Positions 1 through 9,839 of a stretch of 56,399 nucleotides of DNA are shown here, one piece after another (the stretch's first letter is position 1; every line of letters starts with the position of its first letter). Under the pieces are notes generated by a model. The model made no database searches. It was not told where the DNA came from and saw only the letters and a list, made by a program, of their open reading frames with translations. The position numbers and the translations under genes were made by a program. The DNA is from Planctomycetota bacterium. GTDB lineage: Bacteria > Planctomycetota > Planctomycetia > Pirellulales > Pirellulaceae. The stretch covers positions 1-56,399 of the forward strand of contig JAFLCP010000034.1 in assembly GCA_017303505.1 (NCBI GenBank), written 5' to 3'.

Positions 1-1
1 G

Positions 2-835
2 GTAGCAGTCACTAAGGAAATCCCCTACGACATTCAAGTTGTACAACCCCAAGTTCCATTGGTCAAAAACGGCCAATTGGGATTGGTAGTGAAGGCGGTT
101 CGAGACGCTGAGTTCAAAGAGCCAATCGCGCTGCAACTGCTTTATGCTCCAGGTGGAGTCGCCGCATCAGGCTCGATCGTGATTAACGCCGATCAAACCG
201 AAGCGACCATTCCTTTAACTTGCAATGGCAGTGGTGCCGTTGGCACTTGGCCGATTGCTGTTCTTGCGTACGCGACAGTAGGCAATGAAAGAGCGGTCAT
301 CTCTTCCGAATTCGTGAACTTGGAAGTAGCGGAACCGTTCTTCAATTTTGTGTTTACCAAGCAAGTTGTCGAACAAGGGGCTAACGCAGAAGTGGTCGTT
401 GGACTAGAAACCAAACGACCTGCCGAAGGGGAAATTGAAATCGAATTGTTGGGACTTCCTGCGGGTGCAAGTTCACCAGGCGCTAAAGTTAAAGTTGCTG
501 CTGATGCAACTGCTGTCAGCTTCCCGGTCACTGTGACTAAAGAAGCGCGTCCCGGCAAATTTGCTTCATTGGTGTGTCAAGCAACGATCACACGCCCTAA
601 TGGCGTGATCATTCAAACCCAAGGAACGGGCGAATTCCAAATCGATGTTCCCCTTCCAGCTCCAACCACTCCACCACCACCTCCCCCTATGCCAGCTGCT
701 GCACCAGCTCCTATGCCAACGCCTACCCCACCCAAGGCCTTGAGTCGCTTGGAAATTTTGCGACAGCAGCGTGAAGCGGCTCGCGGTGGTAAGCCGAGCG
801 AGGCCCCACCAGCGGAAGGCGAAAAGAAACCATAA
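2..835 (+). CDS. C-terminal part of a large secreted protein with Pro-rich tail (5' truncated)
   Basis: The reading frame is open from base 2, so the true start lies upstream of the window; the TTG at 59 is only an internal codon. What remains is about 278 residues. The first ~210 are beta-rich, low in Cys and made of repeated hydrophobic/polar strands, as in the extracellular beta-sandwich modules that often accompany DUF1549 proteins in planctomycetes. A Pro/Ala tail follows (nt ~650-740), then a basic, charged end. The DUF1549/1553 gene starts 153 bp downstream on the same strand, so the two may be co-expressed. Function is not recognised; a structural or adhesive exported protein is an inference only. 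Confidence 0.7.
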   Translation, partial: VAVTKEIPYDIQVVQPQVPLVKNGQLGLVVKAVRDAEFKEPIALQLLYAPGGVAASGSIVINADQTEATIPLTCNGSGAVGTWPIAVLAYATVGNERAVISSEFVNLEVAEPFFNFVFTKQVVEQGANAEVVVGLETKRPAEGEIEIELLGLPAGASSPGAKVKVAADATAVSFPVTVTKEARPGKFASLVCQATITRPNGVIIQTQGTGEFQIDVPLPAPTTPPPPPPMPAAAPAPMPTPTPPKALSRLEILRQQREAARGGKPSEAPPAEGEKKP

Positions 836-988
836 GCGATGGCTCGAGATCGCCTAGGTAGCGAGCTCATATACATTGCAAACATTCGACCCTGTCCACG
901 GTTGCCGATTTGTTGTTGCGTGCAACGCTGATGGCGCAGGTCAAAACTGAGAAATGAATCGTAGAAAAATTGTTAGGATCGAGTTGAT

Positions 989-3442
989 ATGTCGCACATG
1001 AATGCCCCGAAAATTTCATTCTCGCAGCTCATGAGTTGGTTGATTGGCTGCTTGCTTTTGGTGCCTTCTGCCATCCAAGCGCAGGAAGCGAAATGGGAAA
1101 AGGTGGATGTATATCCGCAAGATATCGTCCTGAAAACTTCCGCCGCATTTCAAGGTGTGATCGTGGTGGCGACCCGCTCCGACGGCATCACCAAAGATGT
1201 TTCAGCAGAATCGCAATGGGCGCTGGCCAACCCCGCTCTTGCCAATTGGGATGGCTCGAAATTGGTTCCGACTGCCGATGGCGAAACAACTTTGTCCGCC
1301 ACTTGGAATGGACTCACCGCGCAAACAAAAGTTGTCGTGGCTGAAGCGGCCGCTAAACGAGATATCAGTTTTCATCTCGACGTTATGCCAGTATTGACTC
1401 GCACCGGCTGCAATACAGGTTCATGTCATGGCGCTGCTCGCGGTAAAGATGGTTTCCGTTTGAGCCTCTTCGGCTTTGACCCAGTCGGTGATTATGACCG
1501 AATCACTCGCGAAATTGGAATCCGCCGAATCAACCTCGCCGTTCCCGCAGATAGCTTAATGTTGTTGAAGGCTAGCGGCGGTGTACAGCACACCGGCGGA
1601 AAGAAAATGGAGATCGATAGCAAGTACTATCGAACGATGTTGACTTGGCTTGAAAATGGGGCTGTTATCGATCCCGCTGCACCACCAACCGTTACCAATT
1701 TGGAACTTTTTCCAAAGCAGGCTGTGTTGGAAGGTGAAGGTGCTAAACAACGTATGGTGGCAGTCGCCACCTACAGTGATGGCTCAAAACGCGACGTTAC
1801 TGACTTGGCTGCGTTTTTTACCAACAACGAACGTTCTGCAGCAATTGATGCAAACGGTAATGTAACCGGTGGCGTGCGTGGTGAAGCTTTCGTGATGGCT
1901 CGTTTTGATACGCATACTGTTGGTTCGCAAATCTTGGCTCTACCTGCCGGACTTCAATACACCGCGCCTCAGATCGCGGGCAACTATATCGATGAATTGG
2001 TTGCCAAGAAACTTGAAAAGCTACGCGTGGTCCCAAGTGATTTGTGCAGCGACGAAGAGTTTCTTCGCCGTTCCACGATCGACATCACGGGGATGCTTCC
2101 TACCGAAGCTGAATACGATGCGTTTGTGGCTGATACCTCCGCAGACAAACGTGCCAAGTTGATCGATCGATTGTTGGAACGCAAAGAGTTCAGTGAAATT
2201 TGGGCCATGAAATGGGCTGAGCTTTTGATGATCAAGACGACCAATGAAGTGAGCGAGAAGAGCGCGTTCCTTTATAGTTCGTGGCTCACCAACCAAATTG
2301 CGAACAACGTTCCGCTGGATCAAATTGTTCGCGATCTATTGGGTAGCAGCGGTGGTGTTTTTGATACACCAGCAACCAACTACTATCAAATTGAACGTGA
2401 TACCCTGAAGGTCTCGGAAAACGTTGCTCAAGTCTTTATGGGCATCCGTACTCAATGTGCCCAATGTCACAATCATCCTTTTGATCGTTGGACTATGGAT
2501 GATTACTACGGCTTTGCCGCTTTCTTCTCCCAAATTGGGCGAAAGCAAGGTGAAGACTATCGCGAAATCATCGTCTTCAATTCTGGCGGGGGCGAAGTCG
2601 CTCATCCCGTAGGTGGCCGTCGCATGGAACCGAAATTCTTGGGTGGTGGTGTTGCTGATTTGCAAGGGCGAGATCGTCGCGTTGTATTGGCTGAATGGCT
2701 TACCAGCGCTGAGAATCCATTTTTTGCAACCAGCGTGGCCAACCGAGTTTGGGCTCACTTCATGGGCGTTGGCATTGTCGAACCTGTCGACGACTTCCGC
2801 GTAAGCAATCCAGCAAGCAACCCAGAATTGTTGGAAATCCTTGGCAAGAAGTTGGTGGAATATAAGTACGATTTCAAACAGTTGGTGCGAGATATCTGCA
2901 ATTCGAATGCATATCAACGCAGCACTTTGCCTAACGATACCAACAAGCAGGATGAACGTAACTTCTCCCACGCATTGGCTCGCCGAATTCCAGCTGAACA
3001 GGTATTGGATTGCATCAGCCAAGTAACGTTAAAGCAAGATAAGTTCCGTGGTCTGCCCATGGGAGCTCGTGCTGTCCAAATTGCAAACGGTGCAACCTCA
3101 ACCTACTTCCTCAATACTTTCGGCCGGGCACAACGCGCGACGGTTTGTGCGTGCGAAGCTTCCACCGATCCTTCGCTCTCCCAAGCGTTACATTTGATCA
3201 ATGGGGATGCGACCAACGGAAAAATCCAGCAAGGAAAACTCATTGAAGAGTTGAAAAAGCAGGGTTTGAATCAAAATCAAATTATCGAGCGTTTGTTCGT
3301 TCGCTGCCTGTCGCGAAAACCAACCGCAAAAGAGATCGAAGAGTTAGGCAAATTAGTTGCAGCGGCTCCCAATGAGAACCAGGGATTGGAAGATGTTTTT
3401 TGGGTCGTGCTAAACAGCCGCGAGTTCATTTTCAATCACTAA
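989..3442 (+). CDS. DUF1549/DUF1553 planctomycete protein with cytochrome-like Cys motifs and Ig-like domains
   Basis: The protein has 817 residues. An N-terminal signal peptide (about 1-32, hydrophobic core ending ...IQAQEA) points to export. An Ig-like (BIG2-type) module spans about 34-118. A CX4CH motif (C141, C146, H147) sits in a region of the kind usually seen in this family. A second Ig-like module covers about 234-320. The DUF1549 domain starts near 333 and contains CXXCH (C490, C493, H494). The DUF1553 part fills the C terminus. The Cys-His motifs resemble haem c attachment sites (the family is called cytochrome-like), but haem binding is unproven. The WD40 gene follows after 22 bp, so an operon is likely. 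The architecture is characteristic of Planctomycetota; role unknown, possibly complex carbohydrate use or electron transfer at the envelope. Confidence 0.93.
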   Translation: MSHMNAPKISFSQLMSWLIGCLLLVPSAIQAQEAKWEKVDVYPQDIVLKTSAAFQGVIVVATRSDGITKDVSAESQWALANPALANWDGSKLVPTADGETTLSATWNGLTAQTKVVVAEAAAKRDISFHLDVMPVLTRTGCNTGSCHGAARGKDGFRLSLFGFDPVGDYDRITREIGIRRINLAVPADSLMLLKASGGVQHTGGKKMEIDSKYYRTMLTWLENGAVIDPAAPPTVTNLELFPKQAVLEGEGAKQRMVAVATYSDGSKRDVTDLAAFFTNNERSAAIDANGNVTGGVRGEAFVMARFDTHTVGSQILALPAGLQYTAPQIAGNYIDELVAKKLEKLRVVPSDLCSDEEFLRRSTIDITGMLPTEAEYDAFVADTSADKRAKLIDRLLERKEFSEIWAMKWAELLMIKTTNEVSEKSAFLYSSWLTNQIANNVPLDQIVRDLLGSSGGVFDTPATNYYQIERDTLKVSENVAQVFMGIRTQCAQCHNHPFDRWTMDDYYGFAAFFSQIGRKQGEDYREIIVFNSGGGEVAHPVGGRRMEPKFLGGGVADLQGRDRRVVLAEWLTSAENPFFATSVANRVWAHFMGVGIVEPVDDFRVSNPASNPELLEILGKKLVEYKYDFKQLVRDICNSNAYQRSTLPNDTNKQDERNFSHALARRIPAEQVLDCISQVTLKQDKFRGLPMGARAVQIANGATSTYFLNTFGRAQRATVCACEASTDPSLSQALHLINGDATNGKIQQGKLIEELKKQGLNQNQIIERLFVRCLSRKPTAKEIEELGKLVAAAPNENQGLEDVFWVVLNSREFIFNH

Positions 3443-3464
3443 GATCCGTCGAAGAATCAGAGCC

Positions 3465-5810
3465 ATGAAACGTTTCGCAATTGCTTTTGGTTTGGTTGCC
3501 ATCTCCATCGGCTTACCAACTGGAGCTAAGGGACAAGAGGCGCCAGCCAAAGTCACTTTCGAAGATCATATCAAGCCCATCTTTCGCGAGCATTGTTTGT
3601 CGTGCCATAACGCAAACGATAAGAAAGGTGGCTTGGCCTTGGACACCTTCGCTGCAACGATGGAAGGTGGATCAGGTGGAGAGATTGTGGCTGAGGGAGA
3701 TATAGATAGCTCGCGATTGTGGGAGCTAACCGCGCACGTCGGTCAACCCTTCATGCCCCCTAATCAGGAAAAGATTGCGGAGCCAAAGCTCAATCTTCTC
3801 AAGGCTTGGATTCAGGGTGGGATGCTTGAGAATTCTGGCTCAACAGCCAAGAAGAAAATGAATAATGCAGCAGTTGCCAATTTCTCTTTGGGGAAACCTG
3901 AAGGGGAACTGCCAATGCCGCAAAACCTTTTGTTGCAACCCGTTGTTGCGTCGACTCGAGCTGCTGCCATTTCTGCTCTCGCGGCGAGCCCATGGTCCCC
4001 ATTGATTGCGGTCGGCGGCCAGAAGCAAGTTACCCTGTATCACAGCGAAACCGGTGAGTTGTTGGGGGTTCTACCCTTCCCTGAAGGTGAACCTCAATCG
4101 TTGTCCTTTAGTCGCGATGGACGCTTGCTTCTAGTTGGTGGTGGACGACACAGTCACAGCGGTTGCGCCGTATTGTTCGACATCAAGAGTGGACAACGCG
4201 TTGCTAAAGTGGGCGACGAACTGGATATCGTGTTGTCGGCCGACTTAAGTGAAGATAACTCCAAGATCGCTGTAGCCGGACCACAAAAAATGGTTCGCGT
4301 GTATTCAACAACTACAGGCGAACTCATGTGGGAAGTGAAGAAACATACGGACTGGATTTATGCGGTTCGCTTCAGTCCAGATGGCGTGTTGTTGGCATCG
4401 TCCGACCGCAGCAATGGGTTGATCGTATGGGAAGCCGACACCGGCAGACTCTACATGGACTTGATTGGACATCGGGGAGAAATTCGGCAACTCGCTTGGC
4501 GACCTGATGGTAATGTCTTGGCTAGTGCAAGTCTCGACGGGACGATTCGTTTGTGGGAAATGAACGAAGGAAAACAAATCAAGCAAATCAATGCCCACGG
4601 AGGTGGAGCAACCTCGTTGGCCTTCGCTCAAAATGGCAATATGGTATCGGGCGGTCGCGACCGATTGGTTAAAGTTTGGAATGCCAACGGTGATCCACTG
4701 AAGAATATGCCAGCGATGTCAGAAGTCGTATTGGAAGTTGGAATTACAGCAGATCCACCACGTGTTGTCGGTGGAGATTGGAACGGAAATGTTGCCGTCT
4801 GGTCTGTCGACGATCCTACCAAGACCAATGTTCTCGCTGCAAATCCACTCCCCTTAAATGTTGTGGTTCAACAACGTCAAGCAAGTTTTGATGCTGTCTC
4901 GGCCGAGGCTGCCCCTCTGGCGGCTGCCTATCAGGACTTGGCGACAAAAGTGACCGCCATGGAAACAGAACTCGCCGCTCAAGATGCCGCCATGAAAGCC
5001 GCTACAGAAGCCCTGGCAAAGGCGCAAGGAGAACTGAAACCTTTGACGGAAATGGTCGCCGCTAAGACTCAGCAAATGCAAAATTTGGCAACGGTGCTCA
5101 TGACCGCCAAACAAGTGCAAGCCGATATGAATGCGAAACTGGCTGCTGCCACCGACGAAGCTGCGAAAACAACCTTGCAGGGGCTGATTGCTCCAGCCAA
5201 CCAAAAGGTTGCAGAAACGGAAGCTGAAGTGGCAAAAGTGAAGCCCGAACTGGATGCTCTGACTGCCAAAGTTGGGCCACTGCAAGAAGAGGTCAAGAAG
5301 CAAGAAGCAGCTTTGGCTGTTGCAACAAAAGCTGTTGAAGCTTTGAAGGGAACATTGCCTGGTTTGACTGAGCAACGAAATAAGTCGCAACAGGCCCATG
5401 ACGCAGCCCAAGCAAAGTTAGCATTAGCTAAAACTCAGTTGGACAAGGCGACTGCCGCCTTGGCGAACTTTGAAAACACCGCCGCGAAACTGAAGGCCGA
5501 AGCCGAGCAACTCGCGCAGCAAACGGCCACTGCTGAGAAAGTCGTCGCTGATACAAAGGCGCAACGCGATGCTTCGATGGCCAAGTTGAATGAGATGGCG
5601 ACGGCATTGGCCACTTTGCAACAGCAAATGGATGCTCTTAAGAAACAGATGGACGAAATGAATAATGCTAAGGGACAACAAGATTCGGCATTGAAGGAAG
5701 TAGAAGCCAATATGGCTAAGCTTCAAGGCGAACTCGATCAAGTCGCTGAAAAGAACTCGACGGCTCAAGAACAACTCAAAGTGTTCCAAGAGGCGTACGG
5801 CAACAAGTAG
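3465..5810 (+). CDS. PSCyt1-type cytochrome-like / WD40 repeat / coiled-coil protein
   Basis: The protein has 781 residues with a signal peptide (about 1-24). A planctomycete cytochrome C (PSCyt1) region at about 31-125 has CXXCH (C44, C47, H48). A WD40 propeller region at about 155-455 shows several blades ending in VWEA, LWEM, VWNA or VWSV-like strands. The region from about 465 to the end is a long, Ala/Lys/Glu/Gln-rich coiled coil. It probably forms a rod attached to a propeller in the periplasm-like space. It lies 22 bp behind the DUF1549/1553 gene, a common planctomycete pairing, and a strong hairpin terminator follows at 5868-5902. Partner binding through the propeller is inferred; substrate unknown. 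Confidence 0.92.
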   Translation: MKRFAIAFGLVAISIGLPTGAKGQEAPAKVTFEDHIKPIFREHCLSCHNANDKKGGLALDTFAATMEGGSGGEIVAEGDIDSSRLWELTAHVGQPFMPPNQEKIAEPKLNLLKAWIQGGMLENSGSTAKKKMNNAAVANFSLGKPEGELPMPQNLLLQPVVASTRAAAISALAASPWSPLIAVGGQKQVTLYHSETGELLGVLPFPEGEPQSLSFSRDGRLLLVGGGRHSHSGCAVLFDIKSGQRVAKVGDELDIVLSADLSEDNSKIAVAGPQKMVRVYSTTTGELMWEVKKHTDWIYAVRFSPDGVLLASSDRSNGLIVWEADTGRLYMDLIGHRGEIRQLAWRPDGNVLASASLDGTIRLWEMNEGKQIKQINAHGGGATSLAFAQNGNMVSGGRDRLVKVWNANGDPLKNMPAMSEVVLEVGITADPPRVVGGDWNGNVAVWSVDDPTKTNVLAANPLPLNVVVQQRQASFDAVSAEAAPLAAAYQDLATKVTAMETELAAQDAAMKAATEALAKAQGELKPLTEMVAAKTQQMQNLATVLMTAKQVQADMNAKLAAATDEAAKTTLQGLIAPANQKVAETEAEVAKVKPELDALTAKVGPLQEEVKKQEAALAVATKAVEALKGTLPGLTEQRNKSQQAHDAAQAKLALAKTQLDKATAALANFENTAAKLKAEAEQLAQQTATAEKVVADTKAQRDASMAKLNEMATALATLQQQMDALKKQMDEMNNAKGQQDSALKEVEANMAKLQGELDQVAEKNSTAQEQLKVFQEAYGNK

Positions 5811-5853
5811 TTTTGATCCTCCGCCGCAAAGATTCTTTGCCGCCAATAGTGCG

Positions 5854-7506
5854 TTATTTTCTCGTCGAGGGTTGCGACTCAGGTTGAGTGGCAACCCTTT
5901 TTCGTGCGAACACCCAATATCCTTGGTCGTCGCGAACAGCTATTGGGGACAACCAATTTCGCAGTTTTGCAGGTTGATTCAATTCAACCAATGCCTGCAG
6001 ATCCATAATGAGATCAGGATGTTCGCCATAATATGAGTGCCCTAATAACCCGGTGTCGATGGACGAAACATCAATGGTTTCCGCTCCGGGAAAAATCAGT
6101 TCACTCGCAGGTTGATATCCAGCTCGCGTTGCACCGTGCAATGCGGCAGATGCGAGCAACGCTTTATCGTTCTGAGAGGTGTACAGCGTCAAACGTTCAA
6201 CTTTAGGTATGATGGTTGGCATGTATCGATTGGCAAGCTCGCCACTATCAACATCAGGTGCGGCCATCACAATCTGTCCTAAGTACTCTTGAGCCGACGG
6301 ATCGCGCAGGACTAATCTCTCTAGGGCTCCTACCAGCGCGCGATTACCCATGCTATGAGCGATAATGTGGATCTTATCGACTTGGGTTCGTTGTCGTACA
6401 TCGCTTAAGAATTTTTCGAGGTGTGCAACGGTCCAACCTACAGCGGCCTCATCTCGCGTGTAGCCTGAAATCATGTTAGCGCTCGGCCAACTATAACAGA
6501 GCGGAATACCAGGGAATTCCAAGTCATGATAGAGCTGGCCTGTGCGTCGAACGGCATCAGCAAAGGAAACGTTATAGCCATGGATGAATATTAGAACCTC
6601 ATTTCGCTCTGATTGTTTCAAGCGATCGGCGAGGGTCTGGAAGTAGGTTGTTTCCTCGGCAGGTTCTATCGATTGCAAGATTACGTGTTTTTTCTCGTCG
6701 AGCTTCCATTCCAATCGCGACCACTTCGGAGATTCAAGCCGTCCCTTTTGGTGATTGGGTGGAATGGTGACATCGCAATAGCCAACTTGTAAAGGATACT
6801 GCCTTACTTTGGGTTGAAATCGCTCAGCGCCAAAAACAAGATCATAACGCTGGGACATCCGCAGTAGTGTCGAAGTGCGAATCCAAATGGAATGACCAAG
6901 AAAACTCACAACAACCAAACCACCAAGGGCGACAAGAGGCCAATATTTCTTGGTTATTGATGGGGCCAATCCGACAATTCCGAATGTTGCTGCGATGGCG
7001 AGACACATCGGCAACACTCCCGATAGCCAGGGGATCTGCGAGCGCAAATCCGCTGAATCTCGATCCGTTGCATAGAAGACCCGAACCTGTTTTACGCCAT
7101 CGGCAAGTTGCTGCATCTGCGACATCGCTCGGGGTGGTGCAGCTGCTGTCTGTGGCTGAAAAGTCGGGGGGAAATCGGGGGCCTTGGGTGTTGAGAGCTT
7201 TTTCTGCGGTAGACCGATTTTCGGACTGTCCGCAATGGTCGTGTCGGGTGTCAGTGCATTGGGTTGGCTGACATTCGGTTCGGCGCTAGCTCCCTCACTG
7301 GAAGATTCAGGAGCTGAACCACCTGTTGGTTCGGAGACTGAATCAGGCTCCGACTGAGCAACTTGTGTGGGTACATTTGATGTATTGGGAGCTTTGGAGT
7401 CATTGGAAACTGTGGAGAAATATGTTGCCGCACCGGCGAGGGCGAGAGTCGGTACGCCAGCCCGCACCAACCATGTGCTAGCTATTTTCGCGATGGTCTG
7501 TTCCAT
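5854..7506 (-). CDS. DUF900-type alpha/beta hydrolase, membrane-anchored
   Basis: The protein has 550 residues from the ATG at 7506; a TTG 21 bp upstream is less likely. There is an N-terminal hydrophobic segment (about 11-30), then a long Pro/Ser/Glu-rich linker, then two further membrane segments at about 160-180 and 188-207. The hydrolase domain follows, with the HGYN motif (309-312, oxyanion region) and the nucleophile elbow AHSMG (S385). A likely catalytic Asp lies in the APDVD segment near 415. This matches the DUF900 lipase/esterase-like family; AHSMG replaces the usual GHSMG. It is convergent with the WD40 gene, whose terminator lies in its last codons. Substrate unknown. Confidence 0.88.
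   Translation of the reverse strand: MEQTIAKIASTWLVRAGVPTLALAGAATYFSTVSNDSKAPNTSNVPTQVAQSEPDSVSEPTGGSAPESSSEGASAEPNVSQPNALTPDTTIADSPKIGLPQKKLSTPKAPDFPPTFQPQTAAAPPRAMSQMQQLADGVKQVRVFYATDRDSADLRSQIPWLSGVLPMCLAIAATFGIVGLAPSITKKYWPLVALGGLVVVSFLGHSIWIRTSTLLRMSQRYDLVFGAERFQPKVRQYPLQVGYCDVTIPPNHQKGRLESPKWSRLEWKLDEKKHVILQSIEPAEETTYFQTLADRLKQSERNEVLIFIHGYNVSFADAVRRTGQLYHDLEFPGIPLCYSWPSANMISGYTRDEAAVGWTVAHLEKFLSDVRQRTQVDKIHIIAHSMGNRALVGALERLVLRDPSAQEYLGQIVMAAPDVDSGELANRYMPTIIPKVERLTLYTSQNDKALLASAALHGATRAGYQPASELIFPGAETIDVSSIDTGLLGHSYYGEHPDLIMDLQALVELNQPAKLRNWLSPIAVRDDQGYWVFARKRVATQPESQPSTRK
5868..5902 (+). terminator. Rho-independent terminator for the WD40 operon, inside the 3' end of the convergent gene
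   Basis: An 8-bp stem (AGGGTTGC at 5868-5875 with GCAACCCT at 5891-5898), one G.G mismatch, an inner 5-bp stem (ACTCA/TGAGT) and a 3-nt loop are followed by a T run to 5902. It is oriented to stop plus-strand transcripts from the WD40 gene, whose stop codon ends 58 bp upstream of the hairpin. It overlaps the last codons of the minus-strand hydrolase gene. Confidence 0.85.
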
Positions 7507-7745
7507 AACGAGCCGTGTCCAATGCAAGCATTACGCGTAACTTTGAATGAAACCAAATTGTGTTGAACAACTTCGTTAACAAGAATTGGCTTACGATGCA
7601 GTATTGATTTGCGACTAAAGGCGATTTTTTGCATAGATGGTGGGGAATCGCCCCTTGGCATGTCTCTTGCACTGATCCAGGGAATTCGTTAGATGACTCC
7701 AGTTGAACATCGACCGCACCTTCCTTACCTCAAGAACTCGCCCAT

Positions 7746-8612
7746 ATGACCAGCACCGTTTTTCGGGATCCGGATCTCCCTTCCACGCTGAATCATCCGC
7801 AATTGAATGTCGCAGTGAAGGCTGCACATGAAGCTGGAAAGATCGTGGCGGACTATTTTTACAAAGGGACAACAATTCGCACCAAAGAGTCGTTCAATCT
7901 GGTGACCGATGCGGACGTGAATGCGGAACACTGCATTGCGGAAATTGTGCGTCAGAGTTTTCCAACTCACGCAATACTGGGTGAAGAAGGGCACGAGGCA
8001 GATGTTACTTCGGAACATTTGTGGGTCGTTGATCCGCTCGACGGCACAAATAACTTCGCACATCAGATTCCGCATTTTGCCGTATCAATTGGCTACTATC
8101 ATCGCGGCATCGCACAGGTGGGAGTGATTGTAAATCCAATTACATCGGATTGGTTTTTCACGGTACGAGGGCAGGGGGCATGGTATCGAAACAAGAAAAC
8201 GCAAGTGTCCAATGAGCCAACTCTTGAGAAAACGATGATTGGTATTGGTTTCTATTATGATCGGGGCATCATGATGGAGGCCACGCTAACGGCGATACGC
8301 GATTTCTTCCGTCAGAACATTCATGGTGTTCGCCGATTTGGTACTGCATCCTTAGATCTTTGCCAAGTAGGATTAGGAAGATATGGCGCGTACTTTGAAT
8401 ATCAGCTTCATCCCTGGGATTTTGCCGCAGGCCGTCTTTTTGTAGAAGAAGCAGGGGGAGTGATTTCGGATTGTGAAGGCGCCGAGTTGCCGATGGCCCG
8501 CACAAGCTGTTTGGCGACTAATGGTCTCTTGCATGCCGCTTCGTTGGAGATCACCAAACGGTATTGGAAAAACGGCATGCCGCATTTGGTAAAAAATGGA
8601 GATAGTTTGTAG
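7746..8612 (+). CDS. Inositol monophosphatase family phosphatase
   Basis: The protein has 288 residues, a usual length for this Mg-dependent sugar/nucleotide phosphatase family (SuhB/CysQ/HisN-like). Metal ligands are visible: Glu residues at 80-81 (GEEG), the WVVDPLDGT signature with D96 and D99, and the C-terminal PWD motif (D225) before the Ala/Gly-rich helix. K47 and D57 of the first lobe are also in place. All catalytic residues are present, so activity is likely, but sequence alone does not separate inositol-1-phosphate, histidinol-phosphate and PAP as substrates. It stands alone, divergent from the DUF900 gene across 239 bp. Confidence 0.92.
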   Translation: MTSTVFRDPDLPSTLNHPQLNVAVKAAHEAGKIVADYFYKGTTIRTKESFNLVTDADVNAEHCIAEIVRQSFPTHAILGEEGHEADVTSEHLWVVDPLDGTNNFAHQIPHFAVSIGYYHRGIAQVGVIVNPITSDWFFTVRGQGAWYRNKKTQVSNEPTLEKTMIGIGFYYDRGIMMEATLTAIRDFFRQNIHGVRRFGTASLDLCQVGLGRYGAYFEYQLHPWDFAAGRLFVEEAGGVISDCEGAELPMARTSCLATNGLLHAASLEITKRYWKNGMPHLVKNGDSL

Positions 8613-8669
8613 TTAGTGGATGACTTCGACCTGTGAAACCACTCGTTAGCTGGGATTCGTTTAACCCGT

Positions 8670-8690
8670 AGCCGGAGCGAAGCGGAGGCT
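8670..8690. repeat. Short imperfect palindrome, possible intergenic REP-like element
   Basis: The 21 bases at 8670-8690 begin AGCC and end GGCT, with an inner GC-GAA-GC mini-hairpin. A second small hairpin (GGAGA TAG TCTCC) follows within 25 bp. The element sits in the 231-bp space between the phosphatase and lipoprotein genes. Only one copy was seen in this window, so a repeat identity is a guess. Confidence 0.35.
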
Positions 8691-8843
8691 AGGTGGATTG
8701 GAGATAGTCTCCGATCCCCGAATACGCTCTCTAAAAAGATATGTAGGATAAATAGGGCCTAAGCCCCTCCTTACTCTGTATAGGAAACCGCAACAAAGTT
8801 AATTCAAGCAGAGCTCAGTCGCGACCAAAAGAGAGTTGGAAAC

Positions 8844-9839
8844 ATGACCTATCAGCCACAAATTGAAACACGAAAGAACACGGCGAACTTCCAGTCGTTG
8901 TGGTTGGTCTCATTGTTTTGTGTGTGGCTCGTCGGGTGTAGTTCTACCAAAGGGAACGTAGCCACCGAGCAACTATTGATGTCGGATGCGGTTGACCGAA
9001 CGGTGTCCGACTTTGATTTTACTCCGCTGGCAGGAAATAAGGTCTTTCTTGACACGGCCTTTATTGTGCCCAATCGCAATCCGCAGCAGCTCATCAATAC
9101 TGACTATGTCATCAGCGCGATGCGTCAACAGATGATTGCTGCAGGTTGTCAACTCGTAACGACAAGGGATGAAGCAGATATCATCGCCGAAGCCCGCTTA
9201 GGGGCATTAGGGACAGACGGCCAAATGATTATCTATGGTGTTCCGGAAAACAGTTTCTTAAGTCGAGCCGCATCGGTTTTACCTAATGCGCCCCCCATGC
9301 CTTCTATTCCCGAAATCGCCTTGGCGAAAAAGGACCACAAATCTGCCGCCGCTAAATTGGCCGTGTTTGCCTATGATCGGAAAACACTCGAGCCTGTTTG
9401 GCAAAGCGGGCTTATTCAATCGGAAAGCACCGCTTTGGATACATGGGTCTTGGGCGTTGGTCCCTTTCGACGTGGTACAGTTGAAGATGCGGCCAATATC
9501 GCCGCGAGTCGTTCCAGGTCAAAGCGGCCTGCAGCAGATGGTCAGCTAACTCCTGACGAGAATGCCCTGGTTTCCTACGATGCGGAGTGGGTTTATTCAC
9601 GCAATGTATCGGCAAGCAAAGAAGAAGCGAACCCAGTGATGACAGCAGAGGCGATTGGTGATAAAGCCAAAGGTGAAGCCACTACGGCTAGTGCGACTCA
9701 AGCGGCCCCTGCTTCCGTCATTTCTGCAACATCGGGAGTTCCCGCAACCACAGGTGCTCCTGCGGCAACCTTAGCAACTCCAGGTGCCACACCAGCTCCG
9801 ACGGATTCTATTCCAGCAGAAAAGCCTAGGGTGCCTTAG
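8844..9839 (+). CDS. DUF6655-like lipoprotein with low-complexity tail
   Basis: The protein has 331 residues. A basic/hydrophobic N-terminal segment ends in a lipobox (LVGC) near residue 33, so export and lipidation are likely. The body (about 45-215) is a compact globular domain that resembles a conserved planctomycete lipoprotein family (DUF6655). The last ~85 residues are an Ala/Thr/Pro-rich, probably disordered tail. The 3' end overlaps the stop of the convergent kinase gene by 14 bp. The overlap contains a perfect 12-bp palindrome, CTTAGCGCTAAG (9835-9846), which touches both stop regions. Function unknown. Confidence 0.8.
   Translation: MTYQPQIETRKNTANFQSLWLVSLFCVWLVGCSSTKGNVATEQLLMSDAVDRTVSDFDFTPLAGNKVFLDTAFIVPNRNPQQLINTDYVISAMRQQMIAAGCQLVTTRDEADIIAEARLGALGTDGQMIIYGVPENSFLSRAASVLPNAPPMPSIPEIALAKKDHKSAAAKLAVFAYDRKTLEPVWQSGLIQSESTALDTWVLGVGPFRRGTVEDAANIAASRSRSKRPAADGQLTPDENALVSYDAEWVYSRNVSASKEEANPVMTAEAIGDKAKGEATTASATQAAPASVISATSGVPATTGAPAATLATPGATPAPTDSIPAEKPRVP

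Noticed and set aside
2336..3022. 228-residue minus-strand frame inside the DUF1549/1553 gene
   Set aside because: Antisense shadow of a strongly supported gene, with no family features.
4854..5411. 185-residue minus-strand frame opposite the coiled coil
   Set aside because: Very Cys/Phe/Ser-rich complement of an Ala/Lys/Glu/Gln-rich coding stretch; a codon-composition artefact.
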